Shown piece after piece: positions 9,574 through 17,402 of a stretch of 64,000 bases of DNA (positions within the stretch are counted from its first letter, which is position 1; the number at the start of each line of letters is the position of its first letter). The notes under the pieces are model-generated. The model made no database searches. It saw nothing but the letters and a program-made list of their open reading frames with translations, and had not been told where the DNA came from. This stretch comes from Kineosporia rhizophila (lineage in GTDB: Bacteria > Actinomycetota > Actinomycetes > Actinomycetales > Kineosporiaceae). The stretch spans positions 62,001 to 126,000 of the forward strand of contig NZ_JAJSOH010000004.1 of assembly GCF_021277265.1 (NCBI RefSeq). Direction: 5' to 3'. Made by a program: the position numbers and the translations under genes.

Positions 9574-10175
9574 GGCTTGCCCGAAGAGCCGCCGCCGTCG
9601 TCCTTGGGCTCGTCGGTGTCGTTCTTCTCCTCGTTGTCGTCGCGCTTGCGGCTCTCCGCCTCGCCCTCCTGCTGGCCCATCTTCTGGGCCTGCTCCTGCT
9701 CGGAGTCGATCTCGGCGCAGTGCTGCTGGAGCTGCTCGGAGAGCTTCTCCACCTCTTCGCGCAGGTTGTTCAGCCGGGTGCCGAGGGCCTGGTGCTCGGC
9801 CTGCTCGGCGCCGGTCAGGGCCTCGTTGATCAGCTCGGCGGTGCCCAGGAAGGTGTCACGACCGGTGTCCAGCTCGGCGCGGGCCAGACCGAGCTGCTCG
9901 GCGACCTCGTTGTGGCTCATCCGCTCGCTGATCACGTCGAGGGTCCGGGCGGCGTTCTCGAAGACGTCACCGCTGCCGGCCAGCTCCTCGACGATCTTCT
10001 CCAGGGCCTCCCCGGCGATGCTGATCGACTGGCCCACCCCGTCCCAGCCGTGCTCGTGGGCCAGGTCGATCTCGCCGCGGGCGTACTCCAGGGCCTCCTC
10101 GGCGCGGTTGCGCGCCTCGTCGGCCGCCGCACTCACCGCTTTGACGTCTGAGCTGATTTCCTCGGTGCGCGACAT
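9567..10175 (-). CDS. Coiled-coil hypothetical protein (DUF6244-like)
   Basis: A 202-residue soluble, strongly helical and acidic protein. The first 155 residues are alanine/glutamate-rich heptads typical of coiled coils. The last 45 are a charged, disordered tail rich in Glu, Asp and Lys ending GGGSSGKPA. The N-terminal half resembles actinobacterial DUF6244 proteins, a tentative match. No catalytic motif is visible. The ATG at 10175 has GGGAG six bases upstream. A TAGGAT -10 lies about 28 bases upstream, so this gene has a leader. Confidence 0.75.
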   Translation of the reverse strand: MSRTEEISSDVKAVSAAADEARNRAEEALEYARGEIDLAHEHGWDGVGQSISIAGEALEKIVEELAGSGDVFENAARTLDVISERMSHNEVAEQLGLARAELDTGRDTFLGTAELINEALTGAEQAEHQALGTRLNNLREEVEKLSEQLQQHCAEIDSEQEQAQKMGQQEGEAESRKRDDNEEKNDTDEPKDDGGGSSGKPA

Positions 10176-10203
10176 CGGTTCTCCCTTGTGCGAAGTGCCC
10201 CAA

Positions 10204-10209
10204 ATCCTA
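10204..10209 (-). promoter_or_regulatory. Possible -10 of the coiled-coil gene
   Basis: TAGGAT on the minus strand, 28 bases upstream of the ATG. The transcript start would leave room for the GGGAG ribosome binding site. Confidence 0.4.
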
Positions 10210-10231
10210 GTGGGGGCGCCTCACACCCACC

Positions 10232-10981
10232 TCACCCCGTCGGGGTCGGGAGCTGTGCGGGTGCGCCGAGCCGGTGGGCGATGATGACGCCGCTGATCGC
10301 CTGGGCGTTGATCAGCGCCACCAGCACGACCAGCTGGAAGCGGGCGGCGTCCATCGGGTCGGCCCCGCCCAGCAGGGCGCCGATGAAGGCGCCGGGCAGG
10401 GTGACCAGGCCGGTGGTCCGGGTCTGGTCGATCACCGGCATCATCGCCTCGGCCACACTGCGCCGGCAGATCCGGGCGGTGGCCTGGCGCGGGGTGGCGC
10501 CGAGGGCGAGCAGACCCTCGATCTCGTCGCGCTCGGACTCCAGGCCCGCGGCCAGCCGGCGGCCGGTGAGGGTGGCGGCCAGCATGGTGCCGCCGATCAC
10601 GATGCCGCCCAGGGCCACCAGGTAGCGGGCGGAGAGCTCGAGCATGCCCAGGGCGAAGATCACGGTCAGGGTGCCGACGGCGGCGGTGGTGCAGGCCAGG
10701 GCTGCGGCGGGCAGGGCGTGGGGCAGGGCCTTGATCCGGCCCGCGGCGGTGCGTACGGCGATGGTCAGCATCACCGCCAGGGCCAGCACCACGAAGGGCG
10801 GGGCGTCGAAGACCCCGCGCAGGGCCAGCCCGACCAGGGCCAGCTGGGCAGCGCCCCGGATCACCGCCCAGGCCGGGCCCCAGCCCAGCGGGACCTGGGC
10901 GATCCGCAGCACCAGCCAGGTCAGGCCGATCAGGACGGCCACCCCGACGGCCAGCCGGACGTCGGGATGGAACAGCGTCAC
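10232..10981 (-). CDS. FetB/YbbM-type (UPF0014) ABC transporter permease
   Basis: A 249-residue membrane protein of the UPF0014/FetB family with about seven hydrophobic segments. The family signature ESERDEIEGLLALGATPRQA lies near residue 145. The motif GLVTLPGAFIGALLGGADP, near 195, is also characteristic. In E. coli FetB works with the ATPase FetA to export iron. No FetA-like ATPase is encoded in this operon, so its partner must be elsewhere. The start is GTG at 10981, overlapping the tesB stop as GTGA; upstream in-frame codons belong to tesB. Stop-adjacent sequence shows a weak 11-bp duplication. Confidence 0.85.
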   Translation of the reverse strand: MTLFHPDVRLAVGVAVLIGLTWLVLRIAQVPLGWGPAWAVIRGAAQLALVGLALRGVFDAPPFVVLALAVMLTIAVRTAAGRIKALPHALPAAALACTTAAVGTLTVIFALGMLELSARYLVALGGIVIGGTMLAATLTGRRLAAGLESERDEIEGLLALGATPRQATARICRRSVAEAMMPVIDQTRTTGLVTLPGAFIGALLGGADPMDAARFQLVVLVALINAQAISGVIIAHRLGAPAQLPTPTG

Positions 10982-11913
10982 TCCGGCACCCGGAACATGC
11001 CTTCCTGTCCGAGGGTGGCCACCAGCGTGCCGTCCAGGGCGTAGATCCGGGCCAGGCCCAGCCCGCGGGCGCCGGACGCGGAGGGGCTCTCCTCGACGAA
11101 CAGGTGCCAGTCGTCGAAGCGGGCCGGGCGGTGGAACCACATGGCGTGGTCGAGGCTGGCCGTCTTCATGCCCGGGGTGGCCCAGGCCAGGCCGTGGGCG
11201 CGCAGGGTCGGCTCGAGCACGGTGTAGTCGCTGACGTAGGCCAGCACCACGGCGTGCAGCAGCGGGCCGGGCGGCAGCGGGCCGGTGGGCCGGATCCAGA
11301 CCGCCTGCTCGGCGGTCTTCTCCGGGCCGGGGCCGAGGAACAGCGGGCTCTGGACGTGGCGCAGCTCGAACGGCTGGGAGGCCAGGAGGGGCCCGAGGCC
11401 GCGGACGCTGTGCCCGGCCTCGGCCAGGCGCTCACGGAACGAGGGCACCTCGTCCGGGCGGGGCACCTCGGGCATCGGGGACTGATGGTCCAGACCCTCG
11501 GCGGCGGTCTGGAACGAGGCGATCATCGACAGGATCGGCTTGCCGTGCTGCACCGCCTGGACCCGGCGGGCGCTGAACGAGCGGCCGTCGCGCAGCCGCT
11601 CCACCGCCAGCTCGATCGGCACCTGCGGATCACCCGGACGCAGGAAGTAGCCGTGGAAGGAGTGCGGCGGGCGGTCGGCCTCGACCGTCTTGGCCGCCGC
11701 GGCCAGAGACTGGGCCAGCACCTGGCCACCGAAGATCCGGCCGTTGGGGGAGTGGAAGTTGTGGCCGAGGAAGCGGTCCTCCCCGTCGGGCTGCACGTCG
11801 AGCTTGGCCACCAGGTCGGTGGTGGCGACCGTCCCGGCCTCGGCCACCGGGCTCTCGGCGTCCACGCCGGTGATCGCCGCCAGTGCGTCGCGCGCCCGGT
11901 CTCTGCTCGTCAC
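10978..11913 (-). CDS. tesB: Acyl-CoA thioesterase II TesB
   Basis: A 311-residue double-hotdog thioesterase that hydrolyses medium- and long-chain acyl-CoA to the free acid and CoA. Family motifs are GRIFGGQVLAQSL near residue 58, HSFHGYFLRPGD near 83, and the second hotdog with SLDHAMWFHRP near 255. Length is normal. GTG at 11913 overlaps the stop of the TetR gene (GTGA) and has GAAGGAG upstream. It is the middle gene of a TetR-tesB-fetB-like operon, which suggests regulation by the TetR protein, perhaps in response to an acyl-CoA. Confidence 0.92.
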   Translation of the reverse strand: MTSRDRARDALAAITGVDAESPVAEAGTVATTDLVAKLDVQPDGEDRFLGHNFHSPNGRIFGGQVLAQSLAAAAKTVEADRPPHSFHGYFLRPGDPQVPIELAVERLRDGRSFSARRVQAVQHGKPILSMIASFQTAAEGLDHQSPMPEVPRPDEVPSFRERLAEAGHSVRGLGPLLASQPFELRHVQSPLFLGPGPEKTAEQAVWIRPTGPLPPGPLLHAVVLAYVSDYTVLEPTLRAHGLAWATPGMKTASLDHAMWFHRPARFDDWHLFVEESPSASGARGLGLARIYALDGTLVATLGQEGMFRVPE

Positions 11914-12593
11914 TTCGGTTCTCCTTCGTGCTGACCTGCTGATGCTGCTGGTGATGCTGCCCCGCCGACGGCCGGCGCGCTCACCATGCGGGTGGCCAGG
12001 TCGGCGTACAGCTCCCCGATCTGCGCGGCGCTGCGGCTGCCCCGGGGGTCGTACCAGCGGGCCACGTCGACGCTCAGCGAGAGCAGGGCCCGGGCCACCG
12101 CCCGGGTGTCGGGCACGTCCATCTCACCACTCGCGTTGCCCGCGCTGAGCTGGGCCTCCACCACGGCCTCGATCTGCCGGCGGATCCCGAGCACCCGCCG
12201 CCGGTCCGCCTCGGCCAGGGCGGTCAGCTCGTGCTGCACGACCCGGGCCACCCGGTGACGCTCGGCGTGCCAGGCGGTGAACGCCCGGATCACCGACTGG
12301 AGCCGGGCCAGCGGGGTGGGCGGCCCGGCGACCGAACGCTCGACCAGGTCGAGGGCCGCCTCGTGGCCGACCACGCTGATCTCGGCCAGCAGGGCCTGCT
12401 TGGAGGGGAAGTGGACGTAGAGCGCGGCCGGGCTGAGCCCGACCCGGGTGGCGATGTCACGAGTGGTGGTGGCGTGGAAGCCCCGGTCGGCGAAGGCCTC
12501 GATCGCGGCCTGGACCAGCCGCTGCGAGGAGTCTCCGGCCCGGTCCGGGCCGCCTTCGTCGTCCGTCCAGCTCATCGCCGAGCGGGTCGCCAT
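11910..12593 (-). CDS. TetR/AcrR family regulator
   Basis: A 227-residue regulator. The N-terminal helix-turn-helix runs from about residue 22 to 68, with TTTRDIATRVGLSPAALYVH as the recognition core. The C-terminal ligand domain is alpha-helical. It heads the operon with tesB and the FetB-like gene and is divergent from the SDR gene, with a palindrome in the 85-bp gap. By analogy with TetR regulators of lipid catabolism, an acyl-CoA or fatty acid ligand is plausible, but nothing in the sequence proves it. A second in-frame ATG at 12575 is also possible. Confidence 0.88.
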   Translation of the reverse strand: MATRSAMSWTDDEGGPDRAGDSSQRLVQAAIEAFADRGFHATTTRDIATRVGLSPAALYVHFPSKQALLAEISVVGHEAALDLVERSVAGPPTPLARLQSVIRAFTAWHAERHRVARVVQHELTALAEADRRRVLGIRRQIEAVVEAQLSAGNASGEMDVPDTRAVARALLSLSVDVARWYDPRGSRSAAQIGELYADLATRMVSAPAVGGAASPAASAGQHEGEPK

Positions 12594-12608
12594 GGCGGGA
12601 GCATGTCA

Positions 12609-12626
12609 TGAACGAGCGCTCAGTCA
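12609..12626. promoter_or_regulatory. Candidate TetR operator
   Basis: The 18-mer TGAACGAGCGCTCAGTCA is a dyad matching its reverse complement at 14 of 18 positions. It lies between the divergent TetR-tesB operon and the SDR gene, where one operator could control both. Confidence 0.5.
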
Positions 12627-12678
12627 AGGCACACTGGTTCCGAGCGCGAGGATGCACTCACCGGACGAGGAGGGGCAG

Positions 12679-13524
12679 ATGCGTCTCGACGAGGAGACGG
12701 AACTTCACGGCAAGAGGCAGTCCGAACAGTCCAGTCAGTCCGAACCGGCTCCGGAGGGGCTGGCCAGCCGCCGGTTCCAGGGCCGGGTTGCGGTGGTCAC
12801 CGGGGCCAGCCGGGGTATCGGCCTGGCCATCGCCCGGCGCCTGATCGCTGAGGGGGCCCGGGTGTGCGTCACCGCCCGCAAGGCCGGCCCTCTGGAGGAG
12901 GCGGTCGAGCAGCTGGGCGGCCCGGAGGTCGCGGTGGGCGTGGCGGGCCGGGCCGACGACGCCGAGCACCGATCCGAGGCGGTGCGGCGCACCATGGAGA
13001 CCTTCGGCCGGCTCGACGTGCTGGTCAACAACACCGGCATCAACCCGGTCTACGGCCCGACCAGCAGCGTCGACGCCGGGGCGGCGGCCAAGGTCTTCGA
13101 CGTGAACGTGATCGCGGCGCTGTCGTGGACCGACGAGGTGAGCAAGCTGGGGCTGGGCTCGCGGGAGGGCGCCGCGATCGTCAACGTGGCCTCGATCGCC
13201 GGGCTGCGGCCGTCGCCCGGCATCGGGGTGTACGGGGCCAGCAAGGCGGCGCTGATCCACGTCACCTCGCAGCTGGCGCTGGAACTGGCGCCCCGGATCC
13301 GGGTCAACGCAGTGGCTCCGGCCGTGGTCAAGACGCAGTTCGCCGAGGCGCTGTACGAGGGCCGCGAGGACCGGGTGATCGAGGGATACCCGCTGGGCCG
13401 GCTCGGGCACCCGGACGACGTGGCGGCCGCGGTGGCGTTCCTGGCCAGCGACGACGCCTCGTGGATCACCGGGCAGACGCTGACCCTCGACGGCGGCGTG
13501 GGTCTGGCCGGAGGCCTGGGCTAG
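12679..13524 (+). CDS. SDR family oxidoreductase
   Basis: A classical short-chain dehydrogenase/reductase of 281 residues. It has the nucleotide-binding motif VTGASRGIG near residue 40, NNTG near 120 and the active-site set Ser (VASIAG), Tyr-x-x-x-Lys (YGASK) near 195. The substrate cannot be read from sequence; FabG-like 3-oxoacyl reductases and steroid or alcohol dehydrogenases share this pattern. I chose ATG 12679, with GAGGAGG six bases upstream, over ATG 12652. It lies across the candidate operator from the TetR-tesB operon, so a role in lipid metabolism is plausible. Confidence 0.88.
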   Translation: MRLDEETELHGKRQSEQSSQSEPAPEGLASRRFQGRVAVVTGASRGIGLAIARRLIAEGARVCVTARKAGPLEEAVEQLGGPEVAVGVAGRADDAEHRSEAVRRTMETFGRLDVLVNNTGINPVYGPTSSVDAGAAAKVFDVNVIAALSWTDEVSKLGLGSREGAAIVNVASIAGLRPSPGIGVYGASKAALIHVTSQLALELAPRIRVNAVAPAVVKTQFAEALYEGREDRVIEGYPLGRLGHPDDVAAAVAFLASDDASWITGQTLTLDGGVGLAGGLG

Positions 13525-13536
13525 AGGCCTGGGCCG
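13511..13536. repeat. 2 x 13-bp tandem repeat across the SDR stop
   Basis: GAGGCCTGGGCTA followed directly by GAGGCCTGGGCCG. The TAG stop (13522-13524) spans the junction. Confidence 0.88.
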
Positions 13537-13548
13537 AAGTAGCTGCTC

Positions 13549-13582
13549 GCTACCCGCCGGGGCAGTTGACCCGGCGGGTAGC
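13549..13582 (+). terminator. Perfect 13-bp hairpin after the SDR gene
   Basis: Arms 13549-13561 and 13570-13582 pair without mismatch around an 8-base loop. There is no T tract, so it is either a weak terminator or a processing/stability structure between the SDR and oxidoreductase genes. Confidence 0.6.
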
Positions 13583-13649
13583 CGGGCGGTTCAGTGTGTT
13601 CCGGTCGATCCCGGACAGCAGCCGGGGTCTTGTGCGACCGGAGGATCTG

Positions 13650-14744
13650 ATGAGCACCGAGGCGTCGACGACCCTGACCGAGACCCGGACCGAGACCCTG
13701 ACCGAGACCTCCGGCGGTACCGGCCGCACCATGCCGGCCTGGCGGGTCACGGCGGCCGGGGAACCGGCGGCGGTGATGCGGCTGGAAGAGGTTCCGGTGC
13801 CCTCACCCGGCCCCGGGCAGGTTCTGGTCCAGGTCGGTGCGGCGGGCCTGGGCCTCACCGACGCCGCTCTGGCGCAGGGTCTTTCGCTACAGGCTCCGCC
13901 ACCGCCCTTCACCCCGGGGCTGGAGCTGTGCGGGGAGATCGTCGGGGTCGGGGCGGGTGTGTCGCAGTACCGGCTGGGCGAGCGGGTCGTCGGGCAGACC
14001 ACTCTGCCTAGCGGTTCGCTGGCCCAGTTCGCGCTGGCCCGGGACCAGGACGTGTTCCCCGCCCCCACCGCGCTGGACGACGAACCCGCGGCGGTCTTCC
14101 ACATCGCCTACCTGACCGCCTGGCTGGGGCTCTATCGCCGGGCCTCGGTGCACGTGGGCGAGTGGGTGCTGGTCTACGGGGCGGCGGGCGGCCTGGGCAG
14201 TGCAGCGGTGCAGCTGGCCCTGGCGGCGGGCGCCAAGGTGGTCGCGGTGGTCGGGTCGGAGGAGAAGTTCAAGCTGGTCCGGGGGCTGGGCGCTCAGGTG
14301 GTGCTGGACCGCAGCCGTCAGGACGTCGAGGCCGCGGTGCGCGAGCTGACCGACGGCAAGGGCGTGCAGGTGGTCTTCGACCCGGTCGGTGGGCCGACGT
14401 TCGAGCAGGCCGGGCGGCTGGTCGGGTTCGAGGGCCGGATCGTGGTGGCCGGTTTCGCCTCGCAGCAGGCCGTCCCGGTGGCGCCGGAGCAGGTGCGGGC
14501 GGCCAACTTCACCGTGCTGGGCGTCAACTCCGCGCTCTACCGCGAACGGGAGCCCGAGCTGGTGCAGCGGGCCCACGCCGACCTGATCGCGCTGCTGGAC
14601 GCCGGGGCGCTGCGCCCGCAGCTGACCGAGACGCTGCCGTTCGGGCAGGCGCCGCTGGGGATCACCCGGCTGGCCGAGATGTCCACCCACGGCCGCCTGG
14701 CCGTGTCGGTGTCGAGCTCGGTCGGGGACGATGCCTCGGGGTGA
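13650..14744 (+). CDS. NADPH:quinone oxidoreductase family protein (MDR, zinc-free)
   Basis: A 364-residue medium-chain reductase. The GroES-like N-terminal domain covers about residues 40-150. The Rossmann domain follows, with VYGAAGGLGSAAVQLA near 175. Zinc ligands of alcohol dehydrogenases are absent, as in quinone oxidoreductases and enoyl reductases. A Thr/Glu-rich tandem (TLTETRTETLTET) precedes the domain and may be disordered. ATG 13650 has GGAGG about six bases upstream. It follows the SDR gene on the same strand, so both may act on one pathway. Confidence 0.88.
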   Translation: MSTEASTTLTETRTETLTETSGGTGRTMPAWRVTAAGEPAAVMRLEEVPVPSPGPGQVLVQVGAAGLGLTDAALAQGLSLQAPPPPFTPGLELCGEIVGVGAGVSQYRLGERVVGQTTLPSGSLAQFALARDQDVFPAPTALDDEPAAVFHIAYLTAWLGLYRRASVHVGEWVLVYGAAGGLGSAAVQLALAAGAKVVAVVGSEEKFKLVRGLGAQVVLDRSRQDVEAAVRELTDGKGVQVVFDPVGGPTFEQAGRLVGFEGRIVVAGFASQQAVPVAPEQVRAANFTVLGVNSALYREREPELVQRAHADLIALLDAGALRPQLTETLPFGQAPLGITRLAEMSTHGRLAVSVSSSVGDDASG

Positions 14745-14946
14745 CCCGCCCACCCAGGCGGGCCGTCGTCCATCGTTCTGATGTTCTGAAGGGTCTTCGC
14801 AACCCACGGACCGGCGCCGGCCAGGCCCCTCCTCCTTCCCGGCACCCGGTCCGGGGTGCTGTCATTGCATCGGTCACCCGGCGCGCCCCTTGACCACCAA
14901 TTTCGTGTGACCCAGGCCACTCGGGCCGATGAGGGACGATGGACGG

Positions 14947-15636
14947 GTGCCTCGCCACCGAGAAATGGTCCCGTTGCGCTGGTCGGACAGCGATGTGTAC
15001 GGCCACGTCAACAACGTGATGCTGCTGCGCCTGCTGGAAGAGGCCCGGGTGTCCGCGCTCGAGCCGGACTTCCTGGAGGGCGGGCTCTCGGCCGGGGCCG
15101 GCACCGGGCTGCTGGTGGCCCGGCAGGAGATCGAGTACTTCGTGCCCCTGACCTGGCGGGCCGCTCCGGTCGCGATCGACCTGTGGGTGACCCGGATCGG
15201 GGCCTCCGACTTCGAACTGGGCTACGAGGTGCTGGAAGAGGGGCCCGAGGGGCCGCCGGTGGTCTACGCCCGGGCCGAGACCACGCTGTTCGCCTTCGAC
15301 CTGGCCGCCCAGAGGCCCCGGCGCCTGGCCGAGCTGGAACGCAAGAAACTGCTGGAGTGGCTGGACGAACCGATCCGCTGGCGTCGGCGGCGGGAGAAGG
15401 CGGCGGCCCCCCGATTAACCTGCTGCTGCCTGATCTGGCCACCCTTTCCGATCTGCGCACGTTCGTCGGCCGCGCCCGGCAGATCGACGAGGGCGGGGCG
15501 ATCCGCCTGGTCGGCGCGGGCGAGGTGCTGGCCATGTACGCCTGCGCCCTGCACGGCGGGGGCGGGCCGACGGTGCTCGCCCTGCGGGTGCTGTCGCTGG
15601 CCGAGCCCACCGAACTGGACGCCACGGTGCCGCTGA
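14947..15636 (+). CDS. Acyl-CoA thioesterase (4HBT/hotdog), frame broken at its 3' end
   Basis: The first 155 residues are a single-hotdog thioesterase of the 4-hydroxybenzoyl-CoA/FcbC type. It opens VPRHREMVPLRWSDSD, then YGHVNN carries the catalytic Asp-x-x-x-His-Val-Asn region near residue 18. After the C6 run at 15407-15412 the frame becomes Cys/Arg/Trp/Pro-rich nonsense that shadows the next gene. Removing one base there would end this protein at TAA 15416-15418; adding one would fuse it to the next frame. GTG 14947 is preferred because the domain starts there; ATG 14929 is possible. Confidence 0.72.
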   Translation: MPRHREMVPLRWSDSDVYGHVNNVMLLRLLEEARVSALEPDFLEGGLSAGAGTGLLVARQEIEYFVPLTWRAAPVAIDLWVTRIGASDFELGYEVLEEGPEGPPVVYARAETTLFAFDLAAQRPRRLAELERKKLLEWLDEPIRWRRRREKAAAPRLTCCCLIWPPFPICARSSAAPGRSTRAGRSAWSARARCWPCTPAPCTAGAGRRCSPCGCCRWPSPPNWTPRCR

Positions 15637-16133
15637 GCGCGCTCAGCGACCGGTTCGCGCGGATCGACCGGCTGATGGCCGGCGCCCGGCCCACCCCGCG
15701 CAGTGTGGGCAGGCCGATCGAGCTGCCGGTACCACCCACCACGGCCACCAACGCCAGCTGGGCGGGGGTGGCGCCGCCGCGTTCGGGCTGGAACCTCGAG
15801 GGCATGGTGCCGCTGGCCCTGCTGCGCGACGCTGCGCGCGCGGGGATCGAGGAGGTCGCGGCGGGGGTGCCGAGCGGGTCGGGATCCGCGGCAGTGGCTC
15901 GGCTTCGCGGGCTTGTCTGGGGACGCTCGTTGCTGGGTTCCCAAGGTCCGGCGGTGCCCGCTGGGGTCGCCTTCGCGGCCGAGACGTTCGGATTCCTGGG
16001 CCGCGCGGCTTCGGTGGAGGCTTCGCCGGAAATTGAGGACGCGTCAACGCTCCACTCAGCGGGTCCGTGGTGGCGGCTGAGCACCACCCGCGGGCACGTG
16101 CTGGCCCGGACGGCTTCGCTCCTGGGGTCCTGA
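15414..16133 (+). CDS. Hypothetical protein, companion of the thioesterase
   Basis: About 239 residues of unknown function. It opens with INLLLPDLATLSDLRTFVGR and has a recurring PPRSGW segment near residue 120. My recollection is that similar proteins follow hotdog thioesterase genes in other actinobacteria, which I could not check. The reading frame is clearly coding back to about 15412, but no ATG, GTG or TTG occurs at its natural beginning. The first codon there is ATT, a rare start codon; internal GTG and ATG codons near 15525-15535 would delete a conserved-looking part. The upstream C6 run suggests a one-base error or true frameshift linking it to the thioesterase. Confidence 0.6.
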   Translation: MNLLLPDLATLSDLRTFVGRARQIDEGGAIRLVGAGEVLAMYACALHGGGGPTVLALRVLSLAEPTELDATVPLSALSDRFARIDRLMAGARPTPRSVGRPIELPVPPTTATNASWAGVAPPRSGWNLEGMVPLALLRDAARAGIEEVAAGVPSGSGSAAVARLRGLVWGRSLLGSQGPAVPAGVAFAAETFGFLGRAASVEASPEIEDASTLHSAGPWWRLSTTRGHVLARTASLLGS

Positions 16134-16153
16134 GGGGGCTCGCGCCCAGCAGG

Positions 16154-16558
16154 TCAGTCCGGGGTGTTCTGCAGGCTGAAGGCGGCCCGCTCCAGGTAGT
16201 CCCAGAGCATCGACTCGTAGGCCGGCGGCAGGTCGAGGCTGTCCACCCCGGCGCGCATGTGCTTGAGCCACCGGTCGCGGGCGTCGGAGTTGACCTGGAA
16301 GGGCATGTGCCGCATGCGCAGCCGGGGGTGGCCGCGCTGCTCGCTGTAGGTGGTCGGGCCGCCCCAGTACTGCTCGAGGAACATCAGCATGCGCTGCTCG
16401 GCCGGGCCCAGGTCCTCGTCGGGGTACATCGGGCGCAGCACCGGGTCCTGGGCGATGCCCTGGTAGAACGTGTGCACCAGCTTCGCGAACGTCTCCCGCC
16501 CGCCGACCGCCTCGTAGAAGGTCACGTTCGTGGTGCTGGGGCTCTCCGGTTCCGCCAT
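16154..16558 (-). CDS. glbO: Group II truncated haemoglobin GlbO
   Basis: A 134-residue 2-on-2 globin. TFYEAVGG at the start, VHTFYQG with the distal B10 tyrosine, EQYWGGP, and RHMPFQV with the proximal histidine identify the GlbO/trHbO type. WLKHM supplies the group II tryptophan. It is a cytoplasmic haem protein linked in mycobacteria to oxygen handling and peroxide/NO chemistry. It is convergent with the thioesterase companion gene, with a 20-bp gap. A GACACT hexamer six bases before the ATG may be a weak leaderless promoter. Confidence 0.93.
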   Translation of the reverse strand: MAEPESPSTTNVTFYEAVGGRETFAKLVHTFYQGIAQDPVLRPMYPDEDLGPAEQRMLMFLEQYWGGPTTYSEQRGHPRLRMRHMPFQVNSDARDRWLKHMRAGVDSLDLPPAYESMLWDYLERAAFSLQNTPD

Positions 16559-16572
16559 GCCTCCAGTGTCGC

Positions 16573-17331
16573 CTATCGGCCCTGCAGCAGTGCCGCCAGG
16601 CCGGACAGGATCAGGTCGGTGGTGTGCCGCAGGGCCCCCTGCGGATCGGCGTACTGGTTAGTGCTCTCGCCCAGCGAGTTGCCGACCCGGCCGGCCACCG
16701 GGTAGTCGTGGTCGCTCATCACCTTCGCCAGCAGCGGTGACACCTCCGTCCACCAGTCCAGGTCACTCTGCTCGGTCTCGCGCCGCCGGCGCTCCAGCTC
16801 GATCTCCTCGCGGGCCAGGGCCGACACCGTGGCCAGCAGCGAGGTGAGCGTGTACTCCATCTCGAGATCGGTCAGCCCGATGCCGTCGAGCGCGGTCAGC
16901 TCGGTCTCGTACTTCCCGGTGACCCCCGGCCCGGGCATCGGCCGACCGGCCCGCACCTCCACCGTCCAGGGGTGGCGCAGGTGGTGCTCCCAGTTGGCGG
17001 TGGCCATGTGCCGGACCCGGTCGCGCCAGTCGGCCTTCTGGGCGGGCCTTTCGATACCGGCGTAGACCTCACCGGCCACCGCGTCGAACATCAGCTCGAT
17101 CAGCTCGGGCCGGCCCGCGATGTAGGGGTACAGCGTCATCGCGCTTACCCCCAGCTCTTCCGCCACCCGCCGCAGGGTGATCGCGTCGAGCCCTTCGGCG
17201 TCGGCCAGGCGGATGGCGGCGTCGGTGATCCGCTTGGGGGTGAGCCCGGACCGCCCGCTGCCCACGGTGGGGCGCCAGAGCAGGCCGATCAGCTTGACCG
17301 GGTCACCCTTCCGCTCCGCTCGCTTCGCCAT
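16573..17331 (-). CDS. TetR family regulator with tetracycline-repressor-type C-terminal domain
   Basis: A 252-residue repressor. The helix-turn-helix spans about residues 30-80 (TLRRVAEELGVSAMTLYPYI). The C-terminal half has the TetR_C pattern seen in regulators of drug exporters (MEYTLTSLLATVSALAREE). It is divergent from the DrrAB-type exporter, and a near-perfect palindrome lies in the 71-bp gap. It is therefore expected to repress the exporter and itself. The start codon lies six bases after TAGGAT, consistent with a leaderless transcript. Confidence 0.9.
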   Translation of the reverse strand: MAKRAERKGDPVKLIGLLWRPTVGSGRSGLTPKRITDAAIRLADAEGLDAITLRRVAEELGVSAMTLYPYIAGRPELIELMFDAVAGEVYAGIERPAQKADWRDRVRHMATANWEHHLRHPWTVEVRAGRPMPGPGVTGKYETELTALDGIGLTDLEMEYTLTSLLATVSALAREEIELERRRRETEQSDLDWWTEVSPLLAKVMSDHDYPVAGRVGNSLGESTNQYADPQGALRHTTDLILSGLAALLQGR

Positions 17332-17337
17332 GGGACG

Positions 17338-17343
17338 ATCCTA
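17338..17343 (-). promoter_or_regulatory. -10 hexamer of the TetR gene (leaderless)
   Basis: TAGGAT on the minus strand, then six bases, then ATG at 17331. The operator palindrome lies just upstream, in the -35 area, which fits autoregulation. Confidence 0.55.
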
Positions 17344-17354
17344 AGGGCTTGCTT

Positions 17355-17373
17355 ACGTTGTAAATTACAATGT
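17355..17373. promoter_or_regulatory. TetR operator palindrome
   Basis: A 19-bp dyad centred on 17364: TTGTAA, one base, TTACAA, with flanks extending it to 8 of 9 paired positions per arm. It is AT-rich in a GC-rich genome and sits between the TetR gene and the exporter operon. Confidence 0.75.
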
Positions 17374-17402
17374 ACGTTGGATCGGACCGAAAGGGGTTGG
17401 GG

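Noticed and set aside
14745..14946. Promoter or small gene in the gap before the thioesterase
   Set aside because: TTGACC is present but no -10 is correctly spaced, and short frames show no coding character.
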